Assembly (NCBI GenBank): GCA_020346825.1
Contig: CP070791.1
Span: forward strand, 263,447-269,363
Origin: Candidatus Bathyarchaeota archaeon
GTDB lineage: Archaea > Thermoproteota > Bathyarchaeia > Bathyarchaeales > Bathyarchaeaceae
DNA: 5,917 nt
Reading direction: 5' to 3'
Each line of letters begins with the position of its first letter. Position 1 is the stretch's first letter. This document shows, piece by piece, positions 1 to 5,462 of the stretch. The notes beneath the pieces were generated by a model that saw only the letters and a list, made by a program, of their open reading frames with translations, made no database searches and was not told the origin of the DNA. Both the position numbers and the translations under genes were made by a program.

Positions 1-168
1 GTCGGGGGCCAGGTAGTGGAATTCCATCTTCTGCCCTTTGTGCACGCGACGATCGCGGTCCTCGAACTTCCATGAATTCCGGACGACCGCGTACATGTTG
101 TACAGGAACCAGAAGGCCGGGATCACGTTCAGGCATCCGCCGCCGTCGTCGTTGGCTACCAGGGAGAA
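1..168 (-). CDS. Fragment of bacterial DUF4954-like protein (foreign contig end)
   Basis: The minus strand is open from base 1 and encodes about 55 residues including VIPAFWFLYNMYAVVRNSWKF, then RDRR and a closing HYLAPD. I recall this pattern (a P-x-FWxxxNMYA..RN.WK..DRDKR stretch followed by YLAPD) from DUF4954 proteins, large bacterial proteins with a left-handed hexapeptide-repeat part; the match is from memory. Codons are strongly GC-ending and local GC is about 60%, unlike the rest of the window. Both ends are missing: the protein continues beyond base 1, and toward higher coordinates the family resemblance stops near 165-170, where an archaeal gene on the other strand takes over. Most likely a misassembled contig end; recent transfer with truncation is the alternative. 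Function unknown. Confidence 0.6.
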
Positions 169-907
169 GGGGAGAGGGGCAGTAGTCTTCGTAATCGTTT
201 TCGTCTTGAGTATTTTGATCTCTCTTGTCATAGATTTACCTCCAGGAGTGTACGTCCATGATTGGTTTAACATTTCAGCATCGGACTACTCTTACTTAAT
301 AAATGCTATCGTGAATGGAGTAATTTACGGTTTCATAGTTTGGTTAATTTTTAGTCTAACGCAACTTGGAAGAAAGAAAAAACCAGTTGTAGCTGTAGAA
401 ACGGAAGCATTGAAGAAAGCAAAGGTAACCGAAGAGGAGGCACTAGAGCGAGCGTCAAAGGTCAAAAAAGAGGCATTAAAGATTCTGAAAGAAGAAGGAG
501 AAGGAAGAAGCTTGAGTGAGATCGAGGGAATTGGACCAACTTATGCGAGGAAGCTTGATGAAGTAGGGATCAAAACGACTACGAAATTGCTTGAGAGCGG
601 TTCAACAAGAAAAGGTCGGGAGCTGCTTGCTGAGAAGACTGGGATCTCAGGGAAGTTGATTCTCGAATGGGTGAACCTCGCAGACCTATTTAGAGTTAAG
701 GGTGTAGGTAGCGAGTATTCAGACCTGCTCGAAGAGGCTGGAGTTGACACGGTGGTTGAGCTTTCCCGAAGGAATCCAGAGAATCTCCACGCAAAGATCC
801 TTGAAGTCAATGAGGAGAAGAAGCTTGTGCGAAGACTGCCAACCCTAAACCAAGTCAGAGCCTGGATTGAACAAGCAAAGAGACTTCCGAGGATGGTAGA
901 ATACTAG
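167..907 (+). CDS. Membrane-anchored DUF4332 (helix-hairpin-helix) protein, 5'-truncated
   Basis: The frame can be extended upstream to an ATG at 38, but residues before about 165 are out-of-frame translation of the foreign fragment, so the real start is missing. What remains begins with a hydrophobic helix (GAVVFVIVFVLSILISLVI, bases ~176-235), a short loop, a second helix (LINAIVNGVIYGFIVWLIF, ~296-352), a lysine/glutamate-rich probable coiled coil (~390-490), then a C-terminal region of about 130 residues with two helix-hairpin-helix-like units: IEGIGPTYARKLDEVGI (~520-570) and FRVKGVGSEYSDLLEEAGV (~690-747). That is the pattern of DUF4332, a family related to nucleic-acid-binding HhH domains. 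Topology suggests a membrane anchor with a cytoplasmic HhH domain. The role is unknown; DNA binding at the membrane is inference only. The stop is TAG at 905-907. Confidence 0.75.
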   Translation, partial: KGRGAVVFVIVFVLSILISLVIDLPPGVYVHDWFNISASDYSYLINAIVNGVIYGFIVWLIFSLTQLGRKKKPVVAVETEALKKAKVTEEEALERASKVKKEALKILKEEGEGRSLSEIEGIGPTYARKLDEVGIKTTTKLLESGSTRKGRELLAEKTGISGKLILEWVNLADLFRVKGVGSEYSDLLEEAGVDTVVELSRRNPENLHAKILEVNEEKKLVRRLPTLNQVRAWIEQAKRLPRMVEY

Positions 908-992
908 AAGAAATTAACGTGCCTGAACCAGCATTTAACCTAAGGGTCTTGACAATGATTCAAAAGATATGCATGAGAAAGGTACCGAGGAG

Positions 993-1031
993 ACGCATGC
1001 GCGCGCAAAAGCTAATAGAGTTGCATGCATA
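993..1031. repeat. Alternating purine-pyrimidine tracts, pair 1
   Basis: A 15-base strictly alternating tract (993-1007, acgcatgcgcgcgca) is followed after 14 bases by a 10-base one (1022-1031, tgcatgcata). Both contain GCATGC, and the first also GCGCGC. They lie in the 178-base gap between the convergent DUF4332 and VOC genes. No protein-coding signal was seen in that gap. Confidence 0.8.
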
Positions 1032-1040
1032 GCTTCAACT

Positions 1041-1054
1041 ATTCTTTTTCCTTT
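1041..1054 (+). terminator. Possible T-rich archaeal terminator
   Basis: A pyrimidine run (attctttttccttt) lies about 135 bases after the DUF4332 stop on its coding strand. Archaeal transcription often ends at T-rich stretches without a hairpin. It is the only such stretch in this gap, but the distance from the stop makes the call weak. Confidence 0.25.
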
Positions 1055-1085
1055 CATAGACAAATGGGGTATGGAAGTTGTTAGT

Positions 1086-1463
1086 CTATTTGCTCTGGAA
1101 AATACCGAATTGGTTTCCCTCTGGATCTAGGGCGAAAGCCCACCAGCCTATTCCAGGTATCTCTTGCTTTGGTACTGTGATTTTTCCACCTAGTTCTTCT
1201 ATCTTCTTGCTGTATTCATCGACAGACTCGACTGCGATGTAAGTTACTGGCTTATGTTCTGGATTCTGCTTTTTCATCAGTCCTCCATTGACTCCTGGTC
1301 GTAATAGCGTGCCCTTGTCATCAACTGGAACCGTTTCCACGTTCCAATACTCTGCAAAGCCCTGCATCTTCTCAATCTTCCATCCGAATAGTCTCGAGTA
1401 GAATCTCCGCAGTTTCTCTACATCATCGGCAGGAATCTCAAAATGCACAATCGTATGATCCAT
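1086..1463 (-). CDS. VOC superfamily (glyoxalase/bleomycin-resistance fold) protein
   Basis: A 125-residue protein, the usual size for a single-chain VOC protein with two beta-alpha-beta-beta-beta modules. Module 1 starts IVHFEIPADDVEKLRRFYSR and continues LFGW; module 2 starts PVTYIAVESVDEYSKKIEEL followed by GGK, and the end is the typical DPEGNQFGIFQ. This resembles the COG3324-type predicted lyase/dioxygenase group. His7 occupies the first metal-ligand position, but Tyr75 and Gln123 stand where classical glyoxalase I enzymes carry His/Glu, so a classical metal-dependent glyoxalase activity is doubtful and the substrate is unknown. An upstream ATG at 1502 would add 13 residues (MQCWKSVRLVRRI) that do not fit the fold. 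The ATG at 1463 is preferred: the VOC fold begins right after it and a TATA-like box lies about 40 bases upstream. Divergent from the flavin reductase gene. Confidence 0.85.
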   Translation of the reverse strand: MDHTIVHFEIPADDVEKLRRFYSRLFGWKIEKMQGFAEYWNVETVPVDDKGTLLRPGVNGGLMKKQNPEHKPVTYIAVESVDEYSKKIEELGGKITVPKQEIPGIGWWAFALDPEGNQFGIFQSK

Positions 1464-1499
1464 AATCCTTCGCACCAATCTCACACTCTTCCAACATTG

Positions 1500-1508
1500 C
1501 ATAAAAAG
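1500..1508 (-). promoter_or_regulatory. TATA-like box for the VOC gene
   Basis: On the minus strand the sequence reads CTTTTTATG, centred about 41 bases before the ATG at 1463. With the usual archaeal spacing of about 25 bases from TATA to transcription start, this gives a leader of roughly 15 bases, consistent with the shorter start. It would lie inside the coding region if the ATG at 1502 were used. Confidence 0.4.
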
Positions 1509-1533
1509 ATTTGTTATTCATGTAGGCATCTAG

Positions 1534-1548
1534 ACGCGTGCGCGTGCA
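1534..1548. repeat. Alternating tract directly upstream of a TATA box
   Basis: Fifteen strictly alternating bases (acgcgtgcgcgtgca) stop one base before the TATA box of the flavin reductase gene. The tract occupies the position where a purine-rich BRE would normally lie and sits between the two divergent promoters. Confidence 0.8.
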
Positions 1549-1549
1549 G

Positions 1550-1557
1550 TATTTAAG
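1550..1557 (+). promoter_or_regulatory. TATA box for the flavin reductase-like gene
   Basis: TATTTAAG matches the archaeal TATA consensus well. The predicted transcription start is near 1578, so the mRNA would begin about where the Shine-Dalgarno sequence begins, giving a very short leader before the ATG at 1595. Confidence 0.6.
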
Positions 1558-1577
1558 AGGGGGATGCGATTGAATTT

Positions 1578-1586
1578 GGAGGGAGG
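1578..1586 (+). promoter_or_regulatory. Strong Shine-Dalgarno site
   Basis: GGAGGGAGG lies 8 bases before the ATG at 1595 and fixes that start. Confidence 0.75.
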
Positions 1587-1594
1587 ATCTGATT

Positions 1595-2149
1595 ATGAAA
1601 GTTGAAAAGAAACCGTGGGCCGCTTTGTTTCCTTGTCCAGTTGTTCTTGTGACTTGCGTAGATTCTGAAGGAAAACCCAACATAATCACTTTGGCTTGGG
1701 CAGGAACGGTGTGTTCTGATCCACCTATGTTGGGTTTGGGCATTCGACCTCACCGATACTCTTATGAGCTAATTGAAGGTGCTGGAGAATTCGTGGTGAA
1801 TATTCCAACAGTTGATATTTTGAAGGAGACAGACTATTGTGGTATGGTTTCTGGGAAGGAGGTGGACAAGTTTTCTATCACAGGACTCACGCCAGAACCC
1901 GCGGAAAAGGTCAAACCTCCGCTCATTCGAGAATGTCCAGTAAATTTCGAGTGCATTCTCAAAAAGAAGATTCCTTTAGGCGTTCACCACCTGTTTCTAG
2001 GAGAGATTATTTCTGTTCATCTTGACCAAAACGTTCTGGATGAGAAGGAAAAACTTGACTTCAATAAGATATCCCCCTTCGTGTACAATCAGGGCGAATA
2101 CTGGAGCCTCAACAAGAAGATAGGAACGTACGGATTCACGAAAAAGTAG
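1595..2149 (+). CDS. Flavin reductase-like FMN-binding split-barrel protein
   Basis: 184 residues, the typical length for the flavin reductase-like/flavoredoxin family (COG1853), which binds FMN and either reduces flavin with NAD(P)H or passes electrons as a flavoredoxin. Family features in order: an N-terminal PVVLVTCVDSEGKPNIITLAW strand pair (residues 15-35); the SDPPMLGLGIRPHRYSYELI flavin-binding segment (41-60); GEFVVNIP (64-71); a middle region with KPPLIRECPVNFEC (107-120); and the late GVHHLFLGEI motif (129-138) characteristic of the fold. No signal peptide or membrane helix, so cytosolic. It has its own TATA box and strong Shine-Dalgarno site and appears to be a single-gene unit. 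The specific partner is unknown; the nearby membrane polyferredoxin suggests redox company, but it is convergent, not in the same operon. Confidence 0.88.
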   Translation: MKVEKKPWAALFPCPVVLVTCVDSEGKPNIITLAWAGTVCSDPPMLGLGIRPHRYSYELIEGAGEFVVNIPTVDILKETDYCGMVSGKEVDKFSITGLTPEPAEKVKPPLIRECPVNFECILKKKIPLGVHHLFLGEIISVHLDQNVLDEKEKLDFNKISPFVYNQGEYWSLNKKIGTYGFTKK

Positions 2150-2155
2150 CTTACT

Positions 2156-2198
2156 CATACACGCGCATGCATGCATGCGGGCTGCGTGTGCACATACA
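2156..2198. repeat. Longest alternating purine-pyrimidine tract (24 + 16 bases)
   Basis: Bases 2156-2179 alternate without a break for 24 positions and include three overlapping GCATGC units. After two or three G residues, 2183-2198 alternates for another 16. The tract fills most of the 73-base gap between the stop codons of the convergent flavin reductase and polyferredoxin genes. Sequence of this kind is the classic Z-DNA-prone type; that it adopts Z-DNA here is inference. Confidence 0.85.
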
Positions 2199-2258
2199 AA
2201 CAGAAGAGTGGTAGATGATGAATCAATTGCATGCATCAGTCGTTCTGGCTGCGTGTGC
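2180..2258. repeat. Direct repeat GGCTGCGTGTGC, two copies
   Basis: The 12-mer occurs exactly at 2180-2191 and 2247-2258, 67 bases apart, each preceded by GCATGCAT-containing sequence (2167-2176 and 2229-2236). The second copy and its GCATGCAT lie within the last codons of the polyferredoxin gene. Confidence 0.75.
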
Positions 2259-3488
2259 CAGTTTAGTTTTGTCAGTTTTTTGCAGCCAGTTTCTTGATTT
2301 CATAACTGTCTTCCCAGCGACTTTCAACGTCAACGCATTTTCGTAGGGGCACATTTCAACGCATCGCGCACACAGGATACACCTTGATTCAGTCACATCT
2401 CCGCCTTTCTTCTCGTACATTTGGATGGCTTGGGTTGGGCAAACACGCTTGCATATTCCGCATTTGGTGCATTTCTGTTCGGTCTTGTGCAGGCGTGTCA
2501 GGGCAATTTGCTCGAACAGGGTGGAAGTGCTAAACAGGGCAGTTAGTGCGCCTAAAGGACAGATTCTGCACCAAAAACGCCTATACGCCAAAGACAAGAC
2601 TGTGATCGCAATCAAGACAGCCAGGTTTATCGAGGTCACGTAGTAGCCTATCGTCCAAAATGGTCCGTACGTTATTTGAGAAACATATGAAAATCTCATG
2701 TAGCCCAAAGCGGATAACACTAATACACTGAGGGGTCTCATGGGACAAACTAGACAAAAAGGCTCGTTGATATAGCCCACAATTCCTGCTTCTGTTCCCA
2801 GCGGTCCTCCTGGTTGAGTGCCTGGGATAAGCTGAATGCCCGAGATGGAGTATGAACCAAAAATGAAACTTAAAATTAAGAAGACTGCAATGATAATGTA
2901 CCCAAATTGTCCAAGGATTGCGTTAGTATTCTCAGAAAGACTCAAATGTCTAATTCTAAAGACTTTTCGAATGCGGGTTATCAGATCTTGGTATAAGCCG
3001 AATGGACAGAGCCAACCGCAGAAAAACTTGCCCAGAACAATAGACATCGTAATGACCAAGCCAAAAACTATGGCTAGTTTTTCCAGACCCGATGTGGAGT
3101 AAAAAACAAAATACCCTATTGCATGACTCCAAAATGGGAAAATGTATGCTTGGATTTGCCAGATTGGGCAAGTCACTGTTCTGCCCGAAGCATAATAACA
3201 GGCGAAAATGGGGACAGAAAGACCATCTGGAAATTGGTTCCCAAGAAATTCAGCTCCAATTAACCGGTCGCGTGGTGCTGGTCCTAGGGGCTGCGTTATC
3301 GGATCATCAAACGGACCTAAAACAAGACCCATAAAAACAGCGACTAAAGCAACTATTTGAATAAAGAATCTAAGAGTGCTGACGTTTCTGGTTTTGTCCT
3401 TTGTCCATCTTAGGATAAAAAAGATTCCTACCGGTACGATTAGGGTGAATACAGATAGTACCAAAGTATTGGAATTTTCCCACATCAT
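2223..3488 (-). CDS. NapH-type membrane polyferredoxin (4Fe-4S electron transfer protein)
   Basis: 421 residues. Multi-helix membrane protein with hydrophobic segments near residues 8-27, 40-58, 137-153, 195-215 and 280-300. Carries the two paired-cysteine membrane motifs of this family (Fer4_5 type): FFCGWLCPFG (155-164) and FWCRICPLGAL (305-315), plus a CLVCP (245-249) and extra cysteines at 97 and 107. Two classical ferredoxin motifs follow: CTKCGICKRVCP (340-351) and CILCARCVEMCP (370-381), each binding a 4Fe-4S cluster. The architecture matches NapH/NosR/CcoG-like proteins that move electrons between the quinone pool or cytosolic donors and outward-facing enzymes; the specific pathway is not visible. 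The tandem ATGs at 3488 and 3485 follow AAGGGA by 8 and 11 bases. The last ~10 residues (AHAARTTDACN) are encoded by repeat sequence and look like a recent extension. Lies 59 bases after the secreted-protein gene in the same direction. Confidence 0.87.
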   Translation of the reverse strand: MMWENSNTLVLSVFTLIVPVGIFFILRWTKDKTRNVSTLRFFIQIVALVAVFMGLVLGPFDDPITQPLGPAPRDRLIGAEFLGNQFPDGLSVPIFACYYASGRTVTCPIWQIQAYIFPFWSHAIGYFVFYSTSGLEKLAIVFGLVITMSIVLGKFFCGWLCPFGLYQDLITRIRKVFRIRHLSLSENTNAILGQFGYIIIAVFLILSFIFGSYSISGIQLIPGTQPGGPLGTEAGIVGYINEPFCLVCPMRPLSVLVLSALGYMRFSYVSQITYGPFWTIGYYVTSINLAVLIAITVLSLAYRRFWCRICPLGALTALFSTSTLFEQIALTRLHKTEQKCTKCGICKRVCPTQAIQMYEKKGGDVTESRCILCARCVEMCPYENALTLKVAGKTVMKSRNWLQKTDKTKLAHAARTTDACN

Positions 3489-3547
3489 TATTGCGTTCCC
3501 TTGATGTTATTTTGTGTCAAGCCTTTGTTTATTAGTTGAAGCAGTTG

Positions 3548-4246
3548 TCAGGACTTCATTTTACCCAAACGCTCTTTATTCTTTCTTCTAATCGCTAAAG
3601 TCAATATGACTGTGGTTGCAAGGGCAACTGTTGTTATGATGACTACTGAATGTTGTTGAAATAGTGGCTGATCTGAATCTCTATCAACCTCAAAGTAATC
3701 AAGGAAACTGTAGTACGCTATGGTGACATTGTAAGTTGCACCCGTTATGGTCAGTGTCCCTTCAGGCAGAGTGCTCCATCCGTCACCTTCCCCCATGAAA
3801 ACACCATTGAAGATGACGCTCCATTCTCCTCTTTTGGGATCAAGACCAAGGTTAAAAGTTTGTTTACCTTGTCCCTCAACAATGTATCCTAGTAGTGCGC
3901 CCCTCAAGGTGGCGTTAAAACTTCGGTATGAAGTGATTGTCACGTTCGAGTTTTGAGCTGAAACCTCAAGTTTCTCCAGCGGCTGCGAGTTATCAAGACG
4001 CAAATTCACAAAGTTCCAAATACCGTTTTCCAGGCTTGCCCATGTGTAGGTGCCGTTGGCGGCAAAAGTGATGGTGCCATTGGAGGCTGGGATGCCAAAC
4101 TTGTCTTTTGACGTAAAAGTTATTTCTGTTTGGGCTTGTGCGTTAAGGAAAATCCCAGTAAAACTCAAGAAAATCATGAAAATTGCGGCAATGCCTGTCA
4201 AGTTTGCATTTCTTTCAGTCGCTATCGACGTCTCACTCCATTCCAT
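3548..4246 (-). CDS. Secreted, C-terminally membrane-anchored protein of unknown function
   Basis: 232 residues from the chosen start. After about 15 residues there is a hydrophobic signal segment (LTGIAAIFMIFLSFTGIFL), then NAQAQ as a plausible cleavage region. About 150 residues of beta-rich sequence follow with several N-glycosylation sequons (NGT twice, NVT twice, NAT). A C-terminal helix (VVIITTVALATTVILTLAI) is followed by a basic tail (RRKNKERLGKMK), so it is anchored with its bulk outside. No recognised catalytic motif. The frame is open back to an ATG at 4327, but those 27 extra residues are cysteine-rich, hydrophilic and encoded partly by the alternating tracts at 4286-4320, so the ATG at 4246 is preferred; neither start has a clear Shine-Dalgarno site. 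Probably cotranscribed with the downstream polyferredoxin, making it a candidate outside partner of that electron carrier (inference). Confidence 0.72.
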   Translation of the reverse strand: MEWSETSIATERNANLTGIAAIFMIFLSFTGIFLNAQAQTEITFTSKDKFGIPASNGTITFAANGTYTWASLENGIWNFVNLRLDNSQPLEKLEVSAQNSNVTITSYRSFNATLRGALLGYIVEGQGKQTFNLGLDPKRGEWSVIFNGVFMGEGDGWSTLPEGTLTITGATYNVTIAYYSFLDYFEVDRDSDQPLFQQHSVVIITTVALATTVILTLAIRRKNKERLGKMKS

Positions 4247-4285
4247 ACGATGTTCACACATGGGCCAGCAATAATCTTTTTCGTT

Positions 4286-4320
4286 CGCGTGCGCCAACCA
4301 GAATCGCAAGCGCATGCACA
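4286..4320. repeat. Two alternating tracts upstream of the secreted-protein gene
   Basis: Nine alternating bases at 4286-4294 (cgcgtgcgc) and eleven at 4310-4320 (gcgcatgcaca), 40-75 bases upstream of the chosen start at 4246. They share the GCATGC and GCGTGCGC units of the other tracts. Confidence 0.65.
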
Positions 4321-4374
4321 GTTTCACCTGACTCTCTGCTCTTTTGGATGTAAGTTGTTTCCCAAGGGTTAAAA

Positions 4375-4653
4375 ATGAAATCCAGTTTAACGTTTTTGCA
4401 CTTGGGGTTCATGCGCGCGCACGGGAAGACCTTATCCCTGTTCACGAATCGTCTTCAAGATTTGCAGAAAGGGGTCCAAGAGCTCGCTCAAGCCTATCTT
4501 CAGGGAAATGAAAAGATAAGGTTGGCGGGTGTGCGGGTGTCAAATCTAAAGTCTACTAATGGGCAAAGAACTTTGAATAATTATCTGCGCACGCGATACG
4601 GATCAGACTTGAGCTTTCAGGAAATTGATTCAGGGAATGATGGCTTTGGATGA
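4375..4653 (+). pseudogene. dinB: Remnant of DNA polymerase IV (DinB, Y-family) C-terminal domain
   Basis: The 92-residue frame contains GKTLSLFTNRLQDLQKGVQE (residues 17-36), then AQAYL, then NEKIRLAGVRVSNL (45-58) and GQRTL near 63-67. This is the pattern of the little-finger domain at the C-terminus of archaeal and bacterial DinB polymerases (typically T[RS].KTL..., then KIRLIGVRVS.L..., then Q.[ST]L). A whole DinB has about 350 residues; the palm, thumb and finger domains with the catalytic carboxylates are absent, and the DNA just upstream belongs to the divergent secreted-protein gene. The start of the preserved domain is distorted at an alternating tract (4410-4423), where other DinB proteins have a longer T-H-T-R-G-K-T-L-like segment, and the tail after GQRTLNNYL runs through another tract (4586-4595). 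Most likely a decayed fragment; a free-standing little-finger protein is possible but less likely. Its 3' end overlaps the next gene by 17 bases. Confidence 0.72.
4410..4423. repeat. Alternating tract inside the DinB remnant
   Basis: Fourteen alternating bases (catgcgcgcgcacg) lie exactly where the remaining DinB similarity begins, between the codons for LGF and GKTL. A shorter tract (tgcgcacgcg, 4586-4595) lies where the similarity ends. Confidence 0.7.
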
Positions 4654-5047
4654 TTTCAAGTATCCCGCTTCTTTCAAGGGAAGATACCTCGGCGTTTTTA
4701 TTATAGCCCTTGTTCAGCTCTTGGTGGGGACATGTCACGCAGTTATTGGCTTAATTCTCATGTCTACTTTGTCTGGTGAACTTATCTATAGCACCTATAC
4801 TTTTCTCTACGGAATTCTAACCGTAATTTTTGCGTATAGTCTTTGGATGGGTAGGAGATCTGGTTGGCTGGGCACGATACTGCTCTCTATTTTTGTCATC
4901 ATAGTAGATTTTTTGGTACTTCTAAACATGCCATTAATCCCGGGGGTTCCCAGAAATGCGGCATTTGGCGAAATCCTCTACAGCCTCGTAGTTCTACTAT
5001 ACCTGTTTCAACCCAAGATCATTAACGTTGATAAAGAGAAACCGTAG
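4637..5047 (+). CDS. Four-helix membrane protein, function unknown
   Basis: 136 residues from ATG 4637 (a second ATG follows at 4640; a TTG at 4625 is in frame but has no properly spaced ribosome site). Four hydrophobic segments are clear: YLGVFIIALVQLLVGTCHAV, a second around TFLYGILTVIFAYSLW, a third WLGTILLSIFVIIVDFLVLL, and a fourth EILYSLVVLLYLF, followed by a short charged tail ending DKEKP. The spacing suggests both ends face the cytoplasm. I recognise no family; it resembles many small archaeal membrane proteins. An AGGA (4619-4622) lies 14 bases upstream, somewhat far for a Shine-Dalgarno site. The start lies inside the end of the DinB remnant, so its leader may have been rearranged. 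Confidence 0.7.
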   Translation: MMALDDFKYPASFKGRYLGVFIIALVQLLVGTCHAVIGLILMSTLSGELIYSTYTFLYGILTVIFAYSLWMGRRSGWLGTILLSIFVIIVDFLVLLNMPLIPGVPRNAAFGEILYSLVVLLYLFQPKIINVDKEKP

Positions 5048-5063
5048 GTACGTAATTCGAAGA

Positions 5064-5119
5064 CATGCTTGCGCGCATGCTTGGGTGATAACGTATTTCC
5101 TATTTTGGCGCGCGCGCAT
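5064..5119. repeat. CATGCTTG direct repeat and (GC)n tract
   Basis: CATGCTTG-CGCG-CATGCTTG spans 5064-5083 and includes an 11-base alternating run (5070-5080). A 12-base alternating run (gcgcgcgcgcat) follows at 5108-5119. Both lie just after the stop of the four-helix membrane protein gene. Confidence 0.75.
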
Positions 5120-5223
5120 TTGGAAGACGGGTTCCTGAAAGCGTTCAACAGTTAGATGTTACTGGTCTTATGTGGGGCCATCAGTTGATGTTTGTAAACG
5201 AGCATGTTTGCTCAACGGGATTG

Positions 5224-5240
5224 CGGAAATGTTTATTAAG
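5224..5240 (+). promoter_or_regulatory. BRE/TATA-like promoter for the terminal HTH gene
   Basis: CGGAAAT followed by GTTTATTAAG resembles an archaeal purine-rich BRE next to a TATA box (5232-5239). The predicted transcription start is near 5262, about 66 bases before the ATG at 5328. Confidence 0.5.
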
Positions 5241-5311
5241 TATCAATATATCGGATACTGATGCGTGCACCTGAGAATAACGTGTTAATTACGCAACAAA
5301 ACCGTACATGC

Positions 5312-5317
5312 GAGGTG
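5312..5317 (+). promoter_or_regulatory. Shine-Dalgarno site for ATG 5328
   Basis: GAGGTG, fully complementary to the usual 16S rRNA tail, lies 10 bases before the ATG at 5328. That ATG opens a frame of only 25 codons before a TAG at 5403, in the same frame as the terminal HTH gene. This suggests it is the original start of that gene. Confidence 0.5.
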
Positions 5318-5327
5318 AAAAACCAAG

Positions 5328-5462
5328 ATGGTAAACCAACCAAACTCAAAACCCCAAACCCCAAAATGCGTGCGAGCTCGCACACCCAAATTTTGGTGGC
5401 GATAGACGGGGACTCCTCTTGTTTGGGAGCGCAAGGATATTCAGTTTTTTGCTGGGATCTGA
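5328..5462 (+). pseudogene. Disrupted 5' part of the terminal HTH membrane protein gene
   Basis: From ATG 5328 the frame reads MVNQPNSKPQTPK and then enters an alternating/palindromic tract, soon hitting TAG at 5403; another in-frame stop is TGA at 5460-5462. The tract lies between two copies of CCCAAA (5360-5365 and 5385-5390). Taking out the 25 bases between them moves translation into a frame reading NFGGDRRGLLLFGSARIFSF and then LLGSE, open to about 5463, which looks like the first helix of a winged helix-turn-helix domain. A further shift near 5463-5480 is needed to reach the long open frame that follows. Seen: the repeats, stops and frames. Inferred: that these segments once were, or still are, joined. 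Confidence 0.35.
5361..5396. repeat. Palindromic tract with 14-base perfect inverted core
   Basis: GTGCGAGCTCGCAC (5370-5383) is a perfect palindrome. An outer inverted pair CCAAAAT/ATTTTGG lies at 5361-5367 and 5390-5396, and CCCAAA is repeated directly at 5360-5365 and 5385-5390. The segment disrupts the frame that begins at ATG 5328. Confidence 0.75.

Larger units (their letters stand above)
5048..5327. other. Non-coding stretch with tracts and a promoter
   Basis: No convincing gene is present on either strand. It holds an 8-base direct repeat CATGCTTG at 5064-5071 and 5076-5083 separated by CGCG, a (GC)5AT tract at 5108-5119, a promoter-like element near 5224-5240, and another tract (atgcgtgcac, 5261-5270) at the predicted transcription start. 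A 75-codon frame from ATG 5261 is open to 5488, but its product has no domain character. Confidence 0.55.

Noticed and set aside
38..166. N-terminal 43 codons in frame with the DUF4332 protein from an ATG at 38
   Set aside because: The segment codes on the opposite strand for a DUF4954-like peptide with GC-rich codons, and the plus-strand reading has no domain character, so the ATG at 38 is accidental.
2425..3334. Several plus-strand open frames across the polyferredoxin gene
   Set aside because: They are antisense to a gene with clear cysteine motifs and have no domain signal of their own.
4247..4327. Longer start for the secreted protein at ATG 4327
   Set aside because: It would place a hydrophilic, cysteine-rich stretch encoded by alternating tracts before the signal segment; the ATG at 4246 gives a normal signal peptide.
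4332..4431. Alternative frame upstream of the DinB fragment as the missing polymerase part
   Set aside because: The frame from 4332 ends VHAR near the tract, which loosely resembles the DinB motif before GKTL, but the preceding residues do not match the polymerase convincingly.
5184..5216. Possible hairpin (GTTGA/TCAAC outside, GAGCA/TGCTC inside) as an RNA element
   Set aside because: The two stems share bases at 5212-5213 and cannot form together; five-base stems are common by chance, and no RNA family was recognised.
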